Source: Paraburkholderia ginsengiterrae (lineage in GTDB: Bacteria; Pseudomonadota; Gammaproteobacteria; Burkholderiales; Burkholderiaceae). Taken from it: a stretch of DNA of 64,000 bases. Where the stretch lies: assembly GCF_001645125.1 (NCBI RefSeq), contig NZ_LXKA01000254.1, positions 32,268 to 96,267 on the forward strand, in the 5' to 3' direction. Below are positions 44,027 to 52,063 of this stretch, in pieces. A model generated the notes under the pieces. The model did no database searches. It was not told where the DNA came from and saw nothing but the letters and a program-made list of their open reading frames with translations. Within the stretch, counting starts at the first letter, position 1. Each line of letters opens with the position of its first letter. The position numbers and the translations under genes are program-made.

Positions 44027-45568
44027 ATGAATCCATCCAATCCGGCGGGCGCGCACGTCTCGCAGACCCGTTCATTTTCGACGGTCTTTCTGATCGAAAT
44101 GTGGGAGCGCTTCGGCTACTACGGCATGGCGGCGCTGCTCGTGCTGTTCATGATCGACAAGCTGCAGTTCACCGACAGCCACGCCACGCTCACCTGGGGC
44201 GCGTTTACGGCGCTGGTGTACGCGTCGCCCTCGATCGGCGGCTGGATCGGCGACAAGATTCTGGGCGCGCGCCGCACGATGATCTTCGGCGCCGTGGTGC
44301 TCTCGGCCGGCTATTTCATGCTGGCGCTGCCCAATGATCAGCTCGCCTATATGTACGCGTCGCTGGGCGTGATCGTGGTGGGCAACGGCCTTTTCAAGGC
44401 GAATGCGGCGAACCTCGTGCGCCGTATCTATGAAGGCGACGACGCGCGCATCGACAGCGCGTTCACGATTTACTACATGGCGGTCAATATCGGTTCGACG
44501 GTGTCGATGCTCGCCACGCCGTGGATCAAGGACCATTGGGGTTGGCACACAGCCTTCGCGGTCTGCTGCGCGGGCATGCTGCTGTCGCTGCTGAACTACT
44601 TCGTCATGTTCCGCACGCTCGCGCATATCGGTTCCGCGCCGGACGCGCAACCGGTGCGCTGGCAGCGCGTCGGCGCAGTGGCGCTGGGCGGCCTCGTGCT
44701 CGGCACGGTGACCATGTTCGTGCTGCAGCACAAGGCGATCGCGGTGGCTTGTGTGTACACGGCGGGCGTCGCCATTCTGGCGATTTTTGGCTACATGCTG
44801 GTGAAATGCGAACGCTCCGAGCGCTCGGGCCTCGTGGCCGCGCTGATCCTGACCGCGCAAGTGATTCTGTTCTTCGTGTTCTACGTGCAGATGTCCACGT
44901 CGCTCACGCTGTTCGCGCTGCGCAACGTCGATCCGCGTTTCATGCTGTTTGGCGAGACCTTGTTCACCTGGAGCGCGGCGCAGTTCCAGGCGCTCAACCC
45001 GATCTGGATCATGATGCTGAGCCCGGTGCTTGCGCTGCTATACACGAAGCTCGCAAAGAGCGGCAAGGACGTGCCGGTGGCCGTGAAGTACGCATTCGGT
45101 TTCGCGGTGGTGGCGGCCGGCTTCTTCGTCTATGCGGCGAGCGGCAACTATGCGGTGAACGGGCGCGTGTCGTCCTGGTTCATGGTGGGCGGCTACGGGC
45201 TGTACTCGCTCGGCGAACTGCTGGTGAGCGGGCTGGGGCTCGCGATGATCGCGCGTTACGTGCCGGCTCGCATGAGCGGCTTCATGATGGGCGCTTACTT
45301 TGTGGCAACCGGCGTGTCGCAGTATCTGGGCAGCGTGGTCGCGAATTTCGCGCAAATGCCGGCGGGCGATATGGATCCGCTCGAATCGTTGCCGCTCTAC
45401 ACCAAGCTGTTTACCGGCTTGGGCTGGCTCGCGGCAGTGGGCGCGCTGGTGGCGGTTCTGCTGTTGCCGCTGATGCGCAAGCTGTCGCGCGAACATCAGC
45501 GCTGCAGCGACGAAGCGCGTGAGAATGCCCGGCAAGGCGCCGCGCTGAATGGCGCGCTGCCGGAATAA
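44027..45568 (+). CDS. POT-family proton-dependent oligopeptide transporter
   Basis: A 513-residue, roughly 14-helix inner-membrane symporter. The POT signature ExxERFxYYG appears as IEMWERFGYYGM near residue 28, with WGAFTALVYASPSIGGWIGD and the second POT motif around GNGLFKANAANLV. It imports di- and tripeptides with protons. AGAGG six bases upstream supports the ATG at 44027; a longer frame has an atypical His-rich leader. It extends the peptide-uptake island formed by the ABC operon and OprD porin. Confidence 0.92.
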   Translation: MNPSNPAGAHVSQTRSFSTVFLIEMWERFGYYGMAALLVLFMIDKLQFTDSHATLTWGAFTALVYASPSIGGWIGDKILGARRTMIFGAVVLSAGYFMLALPNDQLAYMYASLGVIVVGNGLFKANAANLVRRIYEGDDARIDSAFTIYYMAVNIGSTVSMLATPWIKDHWGWHTAFAVCCAGMLLSLLNYFVMFRTLAHIGSAPDAQPVRWQRVGAVALGGLVLGTVTMFVLQHKAIAVACVYTAGVAILAIFGYMLVKCERSERSGLVAALILTAQVILFFVFYVQMSTSLTLFALRNVDPRFMLFGETLFTWSAAQFQALNPIWIMMLSPVLALLYTKLAKSGKDVPVAVKYAFGFAVVAAGFFVYAASGNYAVNGRVSSWFMVGGYGLYSLGELLVSGLGLAMIARYVPARMSGFMMGAYFVATGVSQYLGSVVANFAQMPAGDMDPLESLPLYTKLFTGLGWLAAVGALVAVLLLPLMRKLSREHQRCSDEARENARQGAALNGALPE

Positions 45569-45635
45569 TCGGCTGAAACGATAACAACGATGACCGCGGC
45601 GCCGGCCACGCGATAGTGCGCCGCGGCGGAGCAAA

Positions 45636-45672
45636 AAAATGGCGCGCCCCGTTGCACGGAGCGCGCCATTTT
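45636..45672. terminator. Bidirectional rho-independent-type terminator
   Basis: Twelve-bp arms AAAATGGCGCGC/GCGCGCCATTTT, with an inner CCGT/ACGG extension, lie between the POT transporter gene and the end of the converging AhpD-like gene. An A-run precedes and a T-run closes the stem, so it fits termination both ways. Confidence 0.8.
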
Positions 45673-45706
45673 GCATTCTGATCCCCGGCGCCTGACGGCT
45701 ACGCCG

Positions 45707-46144
45707 TTACTCCGGCATCTTCCTGAACGACACCGCAATGCGGTTCCAGCCGTTGATCGCGATGATCAGCAACGTCAGATCGGCGATTTCCTGCTCGGTG
45801 AAGTGCGGCTTCACCACCTCCCACACCGCGTCCGGCACATGCGTTTGCGCGATCAGCGTGACCGCTTCAGTCCATTCGAGTGCCGCGCGCTCGCGTTCGG
45901 TGAAGAACGGTGCTTCGCGCCATGCCGCGATGGTGGCGAGACGCCGCTGGCTTTCGCCATGCTTGATGGCGTCCGTCACGTGCATGTCGAGGCAGAACGC
46001 GCAGCCGTTCAGTTGCGACGCGCGGATACGCACCAGTTCCGCGAGCGTCTTGTCGATCCCGCTTTTACCGATGGTTTCTTCGAGCGCGAGCATTGCGCGC
46101 GTGCCGCTCGGGCTGGCCTTGTAGAAGTCGAGACGTGCTTGCAT
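45707..46144 (-). CDS. Carboxymuconolactone decarboxylase/AhpD-like protein
   Basis: A 145-residue all-helical protein with the redox CxxC and His of AhpD-like peroxidase-related proteins (GCAFCLDMHVTDAIKHGE). Small members commonly act in peroxide or organic-hydroperoxide defence; a decarboxylase role is less likely given the CxxC. GAGGAA precedes the start at 46144. It is divergent from a MocR-type regulator gene, which probably controls it. Confidence 0.87.
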   Translation of the reverse strand: MQARLDFYKASPSGTRAMLALEETIGKSGIDKTLAELVRIRASQLNGCAFCLDMHVTDAIKHGESQRRLATIAAWREAPFFTERERAALEWTEAVTLIAQTHVPDAVWEVVKPHFTEQEIADLTLLIIAINGWNRIAVSFRKMPE

Positions 46145-46222
46145 GCGAGGTTCCTCTTCATCAATGTCCGCGCAAATGGCGGCGACAGAGGTAAGCTTAC
46201 GATTGGCCTTGGTCTTTCGAAA

Positions 46223-46252
46223 TAACCATTTCCCGGATATTTGAGGTAACCA
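46223..46252. promoter_or_regulatory. Direct repeats between mocR-type and ahpD-like genes
   Basis: TAACCA occurs at 46223-46228 and 46247-46252, 24 bp apart, just before the MocR-type start. MocR regulators such as PdxR bind tandem direct repeats in divergent promoters, so these are candidate sites. Confidence 0.4.
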
Positions 46253-46257
46253 CTCAG

Positions 46258-47736
46258 ATGGAAATTCATATCGCGGTCGAGGGGCATCACGATCTGTCCG
46301 GACAGATCTATCGCCAGTTGCGCGCGGGCATACTCGAAGGGCGCCTGACGGGCGGCACGCGGCTGCCGTCCACGCGCGATCTGGCCACGCAACTGGGCGT
46401 GTCGCGCAAGACTACGCTCGACGTGTTCGAGCGGCTGCTCTCTGAGGGTTATCTGAGCGCGCGTGGCGGTTCGGGCACCTTCGTCGCGGATGGGCTGGAG
46501 CGTCTGCCGGTGGAGCGCTCCTCGCATGCGCGGGCTGCCGAATCGTCCCGAGAAGGGGCGAAGGCCAAAGCCAGGGCCGCCGCGCGCGCCCAGCCGCTGT
46601 GGGAGGAGATGCCCGAGCGCATGCCGATGCCACGTCCTACGGTGCCCTCGCCGCAGGATTTCATTGGCGGTGCGATCGAGAAGTCGCTGTTTCCATTCGA
46701 CGTCTGGCGCCGCTGCGTGAATCACGCGCTGCGCGCGCAGGCGCGCGGTCCCGGCACGTATCGAGACCCGGCCGGCGAGCAGGAACTGCGTCTCGCGATC
46801 TCGCGCTACCTCGCGTTCAACCGCGCGGTGGCAAGCAACTGGGAAGACGTGATCGTGACGCAAGGCGCGCAGAACGCGCTCGATCTGCTGGCGCGCATCA
46901 CGTTGCGCCCGGGCGACGTCGCGGCGATCGAAGACCCCGGCTATCCGCCGGCCCATGCGTGCCTGCATGCCACCGGCGCGCGCGTGGTGCCGGTGCCGGT
47001 GGATGCCGAAGGCCTGATCGTCAGCAAGCTGCCGGACAAGGCGCGGCTCGTCTACGTGACGCCCTCGCATCAGTTTCCACTCGGCATGCCGATGAGCCTC
47101 GAACGCCGCGTCGAACTGCTCGAATGGGCGCAGCAGCGCGGCGCGGTGATCATCGAAGACGACTACGACTGCGAGTACCGCTTCGAAGGCCGGCCCATGG
47201 AACCGCTGAAAAGCCTCGATCGCGCCGGGCTCGTGGCCTACGTGGGCACGTTTTCGAAGACGATCTTTCCCGAACTGCGCGTCGGCTACGTGGTGCCGCC
47301 GGCCTCGCTCTACGGCCCGCTCCTCAAGGCGCGCCAGATTTCCGACTGGCATGGCTGCACGCTCACGCAAACCGCGCTGGCGACCTTCATGCTCAACGGC
47401 GATTTCGCCAAGCACCTGCGGCGCATGCACAAAACGTATGCGACGCGGCGAGCGATGCTGCTCGACCATCTGCACGGCGCTCTCGCACCCTGGTTCGAGC
47501 CGATTGTGCCGACAGCCGGCATCCACATGGCGGCGCGTCTGAAAGCGCCGCTGACGGAGGAGGCCGTGGTGAGCGCGGCGCGCGAGGCATCGATCGGCCT
47601 GTATGGACTCGCGCCGTTTCATCTGCGTACGAAGGCTCAGCCGGGCCTGATCTTCGGCTACGGCAATATCGCGGTCGAGCACATCGACGCCGCTCTGACG
47701 AAGCTCGCGGACGTCTTGCCGCGTCTCACGAAATAG
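46258..47736 (+). CDS. MocR-family regulator (GntR HTH fused to PLP aminotransferase domain)
   Basis: A 492-residue fusion. N-terminal GntR winged helix (about 10-80; LRAGILEGRLTGGTRLPSTRDLA, SRKTTLDVFERLLSEGYL), a linker rich in Ala/Lys/Arg (about 83-118), and a fold-type I aminotransferase domain with VTQGAQNALDLLARI, EDPGYPPA and the PLP-lysine segment TFSKTIFPELRVGYV. PdxR-type members sense PLP; others sense amino compounds. Divergent from the AhpD-like gene, 113 bp away. Confidence 0.92.
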   Translation: MEIHIAVEGHHDLSGQIYRQLRAGILEGRLTGGTRLPSTRDLATQLGVSRKTTLDVFERLLSEGYLSARGGSGTFVADGLERLPVERSSHARAAESSREGAKAKARAAARAQPLWEEMPERMPMPRPTVPSPQDFIGGAIEKSLFPFDVWRRCVNHALRAQARGPGTYRDPAGEQELRLAISRYLAFNRAVASNWEDVIVTQGAQNALDLLARITLRPGDVAAIEDPGYPPAHACLHATGARVVPVPVDAEGLIVSKLPDKARLVYVTPSHQFPLGMPMSLERRVELLEWAQQRGAVIIEDDYDCEYRFEGRPMEPLKSLDRAGLVAYVGTFSKTIFPELRVGYVVPPASLYGPLLKARQISDWHGCTLTQTALATFMLNGDFAKHLRRMHKTYATRRAMLLDHLHGALAPWFEPIVPTAGIHMAARLKAPLTEEAVVSAAREASIGLYGLAPFHLRTKAQPGLIFGYGNIAVEHIDAALTKLADVLPRLTK

Positions 47737-47891
47737 CACGCGAGGCAAACGGAAGTTTACTTATGCCTATCTAATTCCATACAAATCAGTGTCATAAAGC
47801 AGCCGTACTCTTGCGCCTCTGTAATTGTTTGTAATGCGAAACCGGCCCGGCGGGCCGGCACGACAACACGACAAACCGGAGGGCAGTAAGG

Positions 47892-49982
47892 ATGCGAGTG
47901 ACGTCAAAGGCAAAAAAGCGGCTGCGCGCGCGTGGCGCGATCGGCGGATTGGGTGGATTGGGCGCCTTGGGTGCGCTGGGCGTAATCGGAATAACAGCAG
48001 GTATGACGGCGTGCAGCAGCAGTGTCGACACGCCGGCGCCACAGGTGGCGAACGGCACGACAGCGACGCTCGCCTTGCTGGAAACCACCGACATCCACAC
48101 CAATCTGCTGAGCTACGACTACTACAAGCTCGCGGAAGACAAGTCGCTCGGTCTGGAGCGCACCGCCACGCTGATCGCCGCGGCGCGCAAGGAGTTCCCG
48201 AATACCCTGTTGCTCGACGACGGCGACACGATCCAGGGCACCGCGCTCGCCGACTATCAGGCGCAGGTTGCGCCGATCGATTGCAAGACCACGCTGGGCG
48301 TCTACAAGGTGATGAACCTGCTGAAGTACGACGCGGGCACCATCGGCAATCACGAGTTCAATTACGGCCTGCCGTTTCTCGCGCAAGTCACCGGCAGCGC
48401 GTTCGACGTGCCGAACATGAGTCCGGTGGCATCGCAGCCGGCGTGCGCGGGGCCGAACTTTCCTCTGGTGCTCTCGAACGTGCTCGGCGCGAAATCGCAG
48501 CAGCCGATTTTCAAACCGTACACGATCCTCGAACGCACGCTGAGCGCCACCACGCCCGACGGCAAGACTGTCACCGCGCCGGTCAAGATCGGTGTGATCG
48601 GCTTCACGCCGCCGGCGATCATGGCGTGGGACAAGCGCTGGCTGGACGGTAACGTCTATACGCAAGGGCTGGTGGAAAGCGCGTCGAAGTACGTGCCGGA
48701 AATGAAGGCGAAGGGCGCGCAGATCATCGTGGCGATGTCGCATGGCGGGCTCGACAACTCGGCCTATTCGCCTTCGATGGAAAACGGCAGCTACTACCTG
48801 TCCAAAGTGCCCGGCGTCGACGCGATGCTGATCGGCCACTCGCATCAGGTGTTCCCCGACAAGAACAGCACGGTCACGCAATTCAACCTGCCGGGCGTCG
48901 ACAAAGTGAAGGGCACCGTCAACGGCGTGCCGACCGTGATGGCGAATTTCTGGGGCAAGCACCTCGGCGTGATCAAGCTCGCATTGAACTACACGAACGG
49001 CACGTGGACGGTGGACCGCAACGCGAGCACAGCGGAAGCCCGTTCGATCCAGAACGCGGATAACAGCTACGTGGCCGTCGATCCGGCGATCTCGCAGGCG
49101 ATCGCGGCCGAACACGCGGCGACCATCAACTACGTGAAAACGCCGATCGGCACGACCGATTTCCGCATGACCACCTACTTCGCCGATGTGGGCGACGTGT
49201 CGGCCATCGAGATCGTCAACCAGGCGCAGGCGGCCTACGTGCAGGACTACATCAACGCGAATCTGCCGCAATATGCGGGCATTCCGGTGCTGTCGGTCAG
49301 CGCGCCGTTCAAGAGCGGCTTTGGCGGCGGCAACGATTTCACCGACGTCGCACAAGGTAACGTTGCGATCAACAACGCCGCGGACCTCTACCTGTACCCG
49401 AACACGATCTACGCGGTGAAGGTGACCGGCGCCGATCTGAAGGCCTGGCTCGAAACCGCGGCGAAGCGTTTCAACAAGATCGATCCGGCCAACACGGCGG
49501 CGCAGGCGCTGGTCAGCACCTATCCGGGTTACAACTTCGACATGGTCACGTCGAAGGATTTCAGCTATGAAATCGACGTGACGCAGGCCGTCGGCAGCCG
49601 GATCCGCAACCTGAAATACCAGGGCGCGGCGATTTCGGATACGCAGTCGTTCATTGTCGCGACCAACAACTATCGCGCGAGCGGCGGCGGCAACTTCCCG
49701 GGCCTCGACGGCAGCAAGACGATTTATGCGTCGCCGGATGCAAGCCGCGATGTGCTGATCGCCTATATCAAGAAGGTGCAGGCCATCAAGGCGGCAAGCA
49801 ACGGCAGCGACCGGAGCTGGCGCTTTACGAAGGTGGCGACCGCGGGCCCGGTGACGTTCAAGGCGGCGCCGAACCTGGGGGCGCTCGCGCAGGCCAACGG
49901 CATCACCAACGTCAGCCAGCTGCAGGCCGACGACGGCACCGGCAAGGGACTCGCGGTCTACGCCGTGAACCTCAACCAATGA
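47892..49982 (+). CDS. CpdB-like 2',3'-cyclic-nucleotide phosphodiesterase/3'-nucleotidase, putative lipoprotein
   Basis: A 696-residue exported metallophosphoesterase. Metal-site motifs: TTDIHTN (near 68), DDGDTIQG, GNHEFNYG, MSHGGLD and IGHSHQVF; the C-terminal 5'-nucleotidase domain follows from about 390. The form ETTDIHTNLLSYDYY is that of CpdB rather than UshA. The N-terminus is unusual: a basic stretch, a Gly/Leu-rich hydrophobic segment and GMTAC with Cys41 as probable lipobox. It would release nucleosides from nucleotides in the periplasm. It overlaps the next gene (ATGA). Confidence 0.9.
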   Translation: MRVTSKAKKRLRARGAIGGLGGLGALGALGVIGITAGMTACSSSVDTPAPQVANGTTATLALLETTDIHTNLLSYDYYKLAEDKSLGLERTATLIAAARKEFPNTLLLDDGDTIQGTALADYQAQVAPIDCKTTLGVYKVMNLLKYDAGTIGNHEFNYGLPFLAQVTGSAFDVPNMSPVASQPACAGPNFPLVLSNVLGAKSQQPIFKPYTILERTLSATTPDGKTVTAPVKIGVIGFTPPAIMAWDKRWLDGNVYTQGLVESASKYVPEMKAKGAQIIVAMSHGGLDNSAYSPSMENGSYYLSKVPGVDAMLIGHSHQVFPDKNSTVTQFNLPGVDKVKGTVNGVPTVMANFWGKHLGVIKLALNYTNGTWTVDRNASTAEARSIQNADNSYVAVDPAISQAIAAEHAATINYVKTPIGTTDFRMTTYFADVGDVSAIEIVNQAQAAYVQDYINANLPQYAGIPVLSVSAPFKSGFGGGNDFTDVAQGNVAINNAADLYLYPNTIYAVKVTGADLKAWLETAAKRFNKIDPANTAAQALVSTYPGYNFDMVTSKDFSYEIDVTQAVGSRIRNLKYQGAAISDTQSFIVATNNYRASGGGNFPGLDGSKTIYASPDASRDVLIAYIKKVQAIKAASNGSDRSWRFTKVATAGPVTFKAAPNLGALAQANGITNVSQLQADDGTGKGLAVYAVNLNQ

Positions 49983-50725
49983 ACCTGCGCCTGTCTCTCG
50001 CGGTGGCGGCGGCCGTGGCCATCTCGGCAGGCACGCTTGCCACGGTGGCCGCCACGCGCGTCTCCGACGTGCAGATCGACGACTGGCAGATGCAGGGTAC
50101 GTCAACGCACGCGTCGTGGCCGGTGTGGCAGTTGCGTCTGACGGCGGCGTTCGGCAACGCGTCGGCGCGCGAGGCGCTCGCCGACGTGCTGGTGAGTTCG
50201 GCACAGCTCGACGACGTGCGCGACGGCGTCGAGCTCTACCGGCAGCTTGCGCTCGACGGCGCGCCGCGCGCGCAGGCCACGCTCGGGCATTTGCTCTTGC
50301 GCGGCCTGCCGGGCATCGAGCCGGACTATGCGCAAAGCCGCCAATGGCTGACGCTCGCGGCATCGCGCGATACCGGCGATGCCCAGGCCGCCTACGATCT
50401 GGCGACGCTCTATCGCAATGGCTACGGCGTGACGCGTGACGCCGGATTGGCGATTCGCTGGCTCGAACAGGCGGCGCACGCAGGTTTGCCGCTCGCGCAA
50501 TTCCAGCTCGCCAACGAATACCGTTTCGGCACGACACTGCCGCACGACGATGCGTTGGCGCTGCATTGGCTCACGCGCGCGGCCAATGCGGAATTACCCG
50601 AGGCCAACCTCGCGCTGGCGATCGCCTATCGCAACGGCGAGCTCGGCATGGCGCGCGACGAAAGCGAGTATTGGGCTCACGTGAAGGAGAGCGAGCACGA
50701 TCTGAAACACGTCAGCCGGCAGTAA
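49979..50725 (+). CDS. Sel1-like repeat protein with signal sequence
   Basis: A 248-residue protein with an N-terminal hydrophobic signal (LSLAVAAAVAISAGTLATVAA) and four or five Sel1/TPR-like helical repeats, for example AQATLGHLLLRGLPG, AAYDLATLYRNGYGV, AQFQLANEYRFGTTL and ANLALAIAYRNGELG. Such repeats bind proteins. It is coupled to the CpdB-like gene by ATGA, implying joint expression and perhaps assembly in the periplasm. The function is unknown. Confidence 0.85.
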   Translation: MNLRLSLAVAAAVAISAGTLATVAATRVSDVQIDDWQMQGTSTHASWPVWQLRLTAAFGNASAREALADVLVSSAQLDDVRDGVELYRQLALDGAPRAQATLGHLLLRGLPGIEPDYAQSRQWLTLAASRDTGDAQAAYDLATLYRNGYGVTRDAGLAIRWLEQAAHAGLPLAQFQLANEYRFGTTLPHDDALALHWLTRAANAELPEANLALAIAYRNGELGMARDESEYWAHVKESEHDLKHVSRQ

Positions 50726-51188
50726 ACGTGCGCTGAAACCGCCCTGCGATTCTCTGTCGCGCAGCAACGTTAGCCGCCCCCTGCAGCGTTTTGCGCTGCA
50801 GGGGGCGCTGTTTTTCTGCCTCGTGAAGGGTCACTGAGGTCTGACTGAGGCGCATCTGAAGCGCGAGGCGAGCGTCGCGGCGGCGATCTTTTTGAGATGT
50901 TCCGGCGGCTAGCCGGCTGACGTTGCACGCGGAAAGTACCTTTATTTGCGCGTCGAAATGGCTTGTAACGTGCGTTACGTGTTGGTGTTGCGGGGCCCGT
51001 CAATGCAGTTTTACCCGCTAAAACAAGCATCAAAACGTGTTGCGCAGTCTGCGCCACGCAACAAACCTTCGCTGTTATACACAAAAGATTCGCGCAAACT
51101 GTATTAGCGCTTGTAGAATCCGGCGTTGAAGCGTGCACATGTCGTGTGCGCTTCGTGCAATTCACTGACCACAACAGGTAGGAGAAAC
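50726..51188. promoter_or_regulatory. Intergenic region ahead of the HU-family gene
   Basis: Holds the terminator at 50775-50815, the dyad GTAACG-TG-CGTTAC (50965-50978), and a 7-bp-arm hairpin TGTTGCG...CGCAACA (51049-51074). An AT-rich stretch follows (about 51060-51110) and probably carries the HU promoter, with TTATAC a possible -10. No gene is seen. Confidence 0.5.
50775..50815 (+). terminator. Rho-independent terminator of the cpdB-like operon
   Basis: Perfect 14-bp GC-rich arms (50775-50788 and 50794-50807) with a 5-nt loop, followed by CTG and TTTTT, 49 bp after the Sel1-protein stop. Confidence 0.88.
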
Positions 51189-51641
51189 ATGCCGACTTCC
51201 GCAAAAAAGGTGGCCAAGAAGGCTGCTGCCCCGGTACCGACCAAGAAGGTTGCTGCAAAGAAAGTTCCTGCGAAGAAAGCTGTCGCAGCTAAGAAGGTCG
51301 CCGTGAAGGCGTCCAGCGCACCGTCGCCGATCAAGGACACCTTCACGAAGGCCTCGCTGGCTGCACACGTCGCAGAACGCGCCGCTGTGGAACCGAAGAC
51401 CGCCAAGGCCGTGCTGGCCGCGCTCGAAGACACGATCCTCGGCGCTGTGCACAAGAAGGGCGCTGGCGAATTCACGCTGTCGGGTCTTCTGAAGATCGTC
51501 GTGCAAGCTGTGCCGGCGAAGAAGAAGCGCTTCGGCAAAGACCCGTTCTCGGGCGAAGAGCGTTGGTTCCCGGCCAAGCCGGCTAGCGTGCGCATCAAGG
51601 CACGTCCGCTGAAGAAGCTGAAGGACGCTGCTGCAGCCTGA
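51189..51641 (+). CDS. HU-family nucleoid protein with histone H1-like Lys/Ala tail
   Basis: A 150-residue basic protein. Residues 1-46 are a Lys/Ala/Pro/Val-rich tail with repeated AKK and KKV units, like eukaryotic H1 tails and Alg/HC1-type bacterial histones. Residues about 47-150 are an HU/IHF-type domain (TKASLAAHVAERAAVEPKTAKAVL; GEFTLSGLL; FGKDPFSGEERW, the DNA-bending arm). It probably compacts or bends DNA. The ATG at 51189 has GGAG six bases upstream. A strong terminator follows. Confidence 0.88.
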   Translation: MPTSAKKVAKKAAAPVPTKKVAAKKVPAKKAVAAKKVAVKASSAPSPIKDTFTKASLAAHVAERAAVEPKTAKAVLAALEDTILGAVHKKGAGEFTLSGLLKIVVQAVPAKKKRFGKDPFSGEERWFPAKPASVRIKARPLKKLKDAAAA

Positions 51642-52063
51642 TCGCGCTTCGGGCGTTAGCTGCTGTTTTTAACAATGGCTGACGCTTGAGATGCCCTGAA
51701 GGACATCCCTTCAGGGGCGACCCGCAGTGCAAGTTGTCTGAATCCCCGTGGATGCGAATCCACGGGGATTTTTTTATGCGCCGCTTTTTAGGCGGTTTCG
51801 CAGCGGATCGCGGATCCTGCGCTGCACCCAAAGAGACATCTTTCGAGGCGCATCGCGGTGCCAGGCACGCACCGTACTGGCGCATCATGAGCCGCCGCAG
51901 TACGATGGCAGCGAAACCATGCTGGCCGGGATGCGCTGTTTGCGTGCATGCAATGTCTGTCGCGCGCGAAAAATCCAATGGCATAGCGCTTGCTTGAACG
52001 ATTGTCGAACACCGAATGCGCAGCGCATTCGCCTTCTATCCGACAACAAGAGCGGGGCGTGAC
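51642..52063. other. Intergenic region before amidoligase locus 2
   Basis: Holds a 9-bp-arm hairpin CCCTGAAGG/CCTTCAGGG (51694-51716), the strong terminator at 51741-51775, and at 51832-51868 a copy of the dispersed-repeat-like element also seen at 43801-43837. The promoter for locus 2 must lie in the remaining stretch (about 51870-52060), but I cannot place it. Short open frames here have no recognisable content. Confidence 0.5.
51741..51775 (+). terminator. Rho-independent terminator of the HU gene
   Basis: Perfect 12-bp arms AATCCCCGTGGA/TCCACGGGGATT with a 6-nt loop and a seven-T run overlapping the stem end, about 100 bp after the HU stop. Confidence 0.92.

Noticed and set aside
47904-50537. 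An 877-codon minus-strand open frame opposite the CpdB-like and Sel1 genes
   Set aside because: It spans two real genes antisense, has Arg/Ala/Val/His-biased composition and no recognisable domain.
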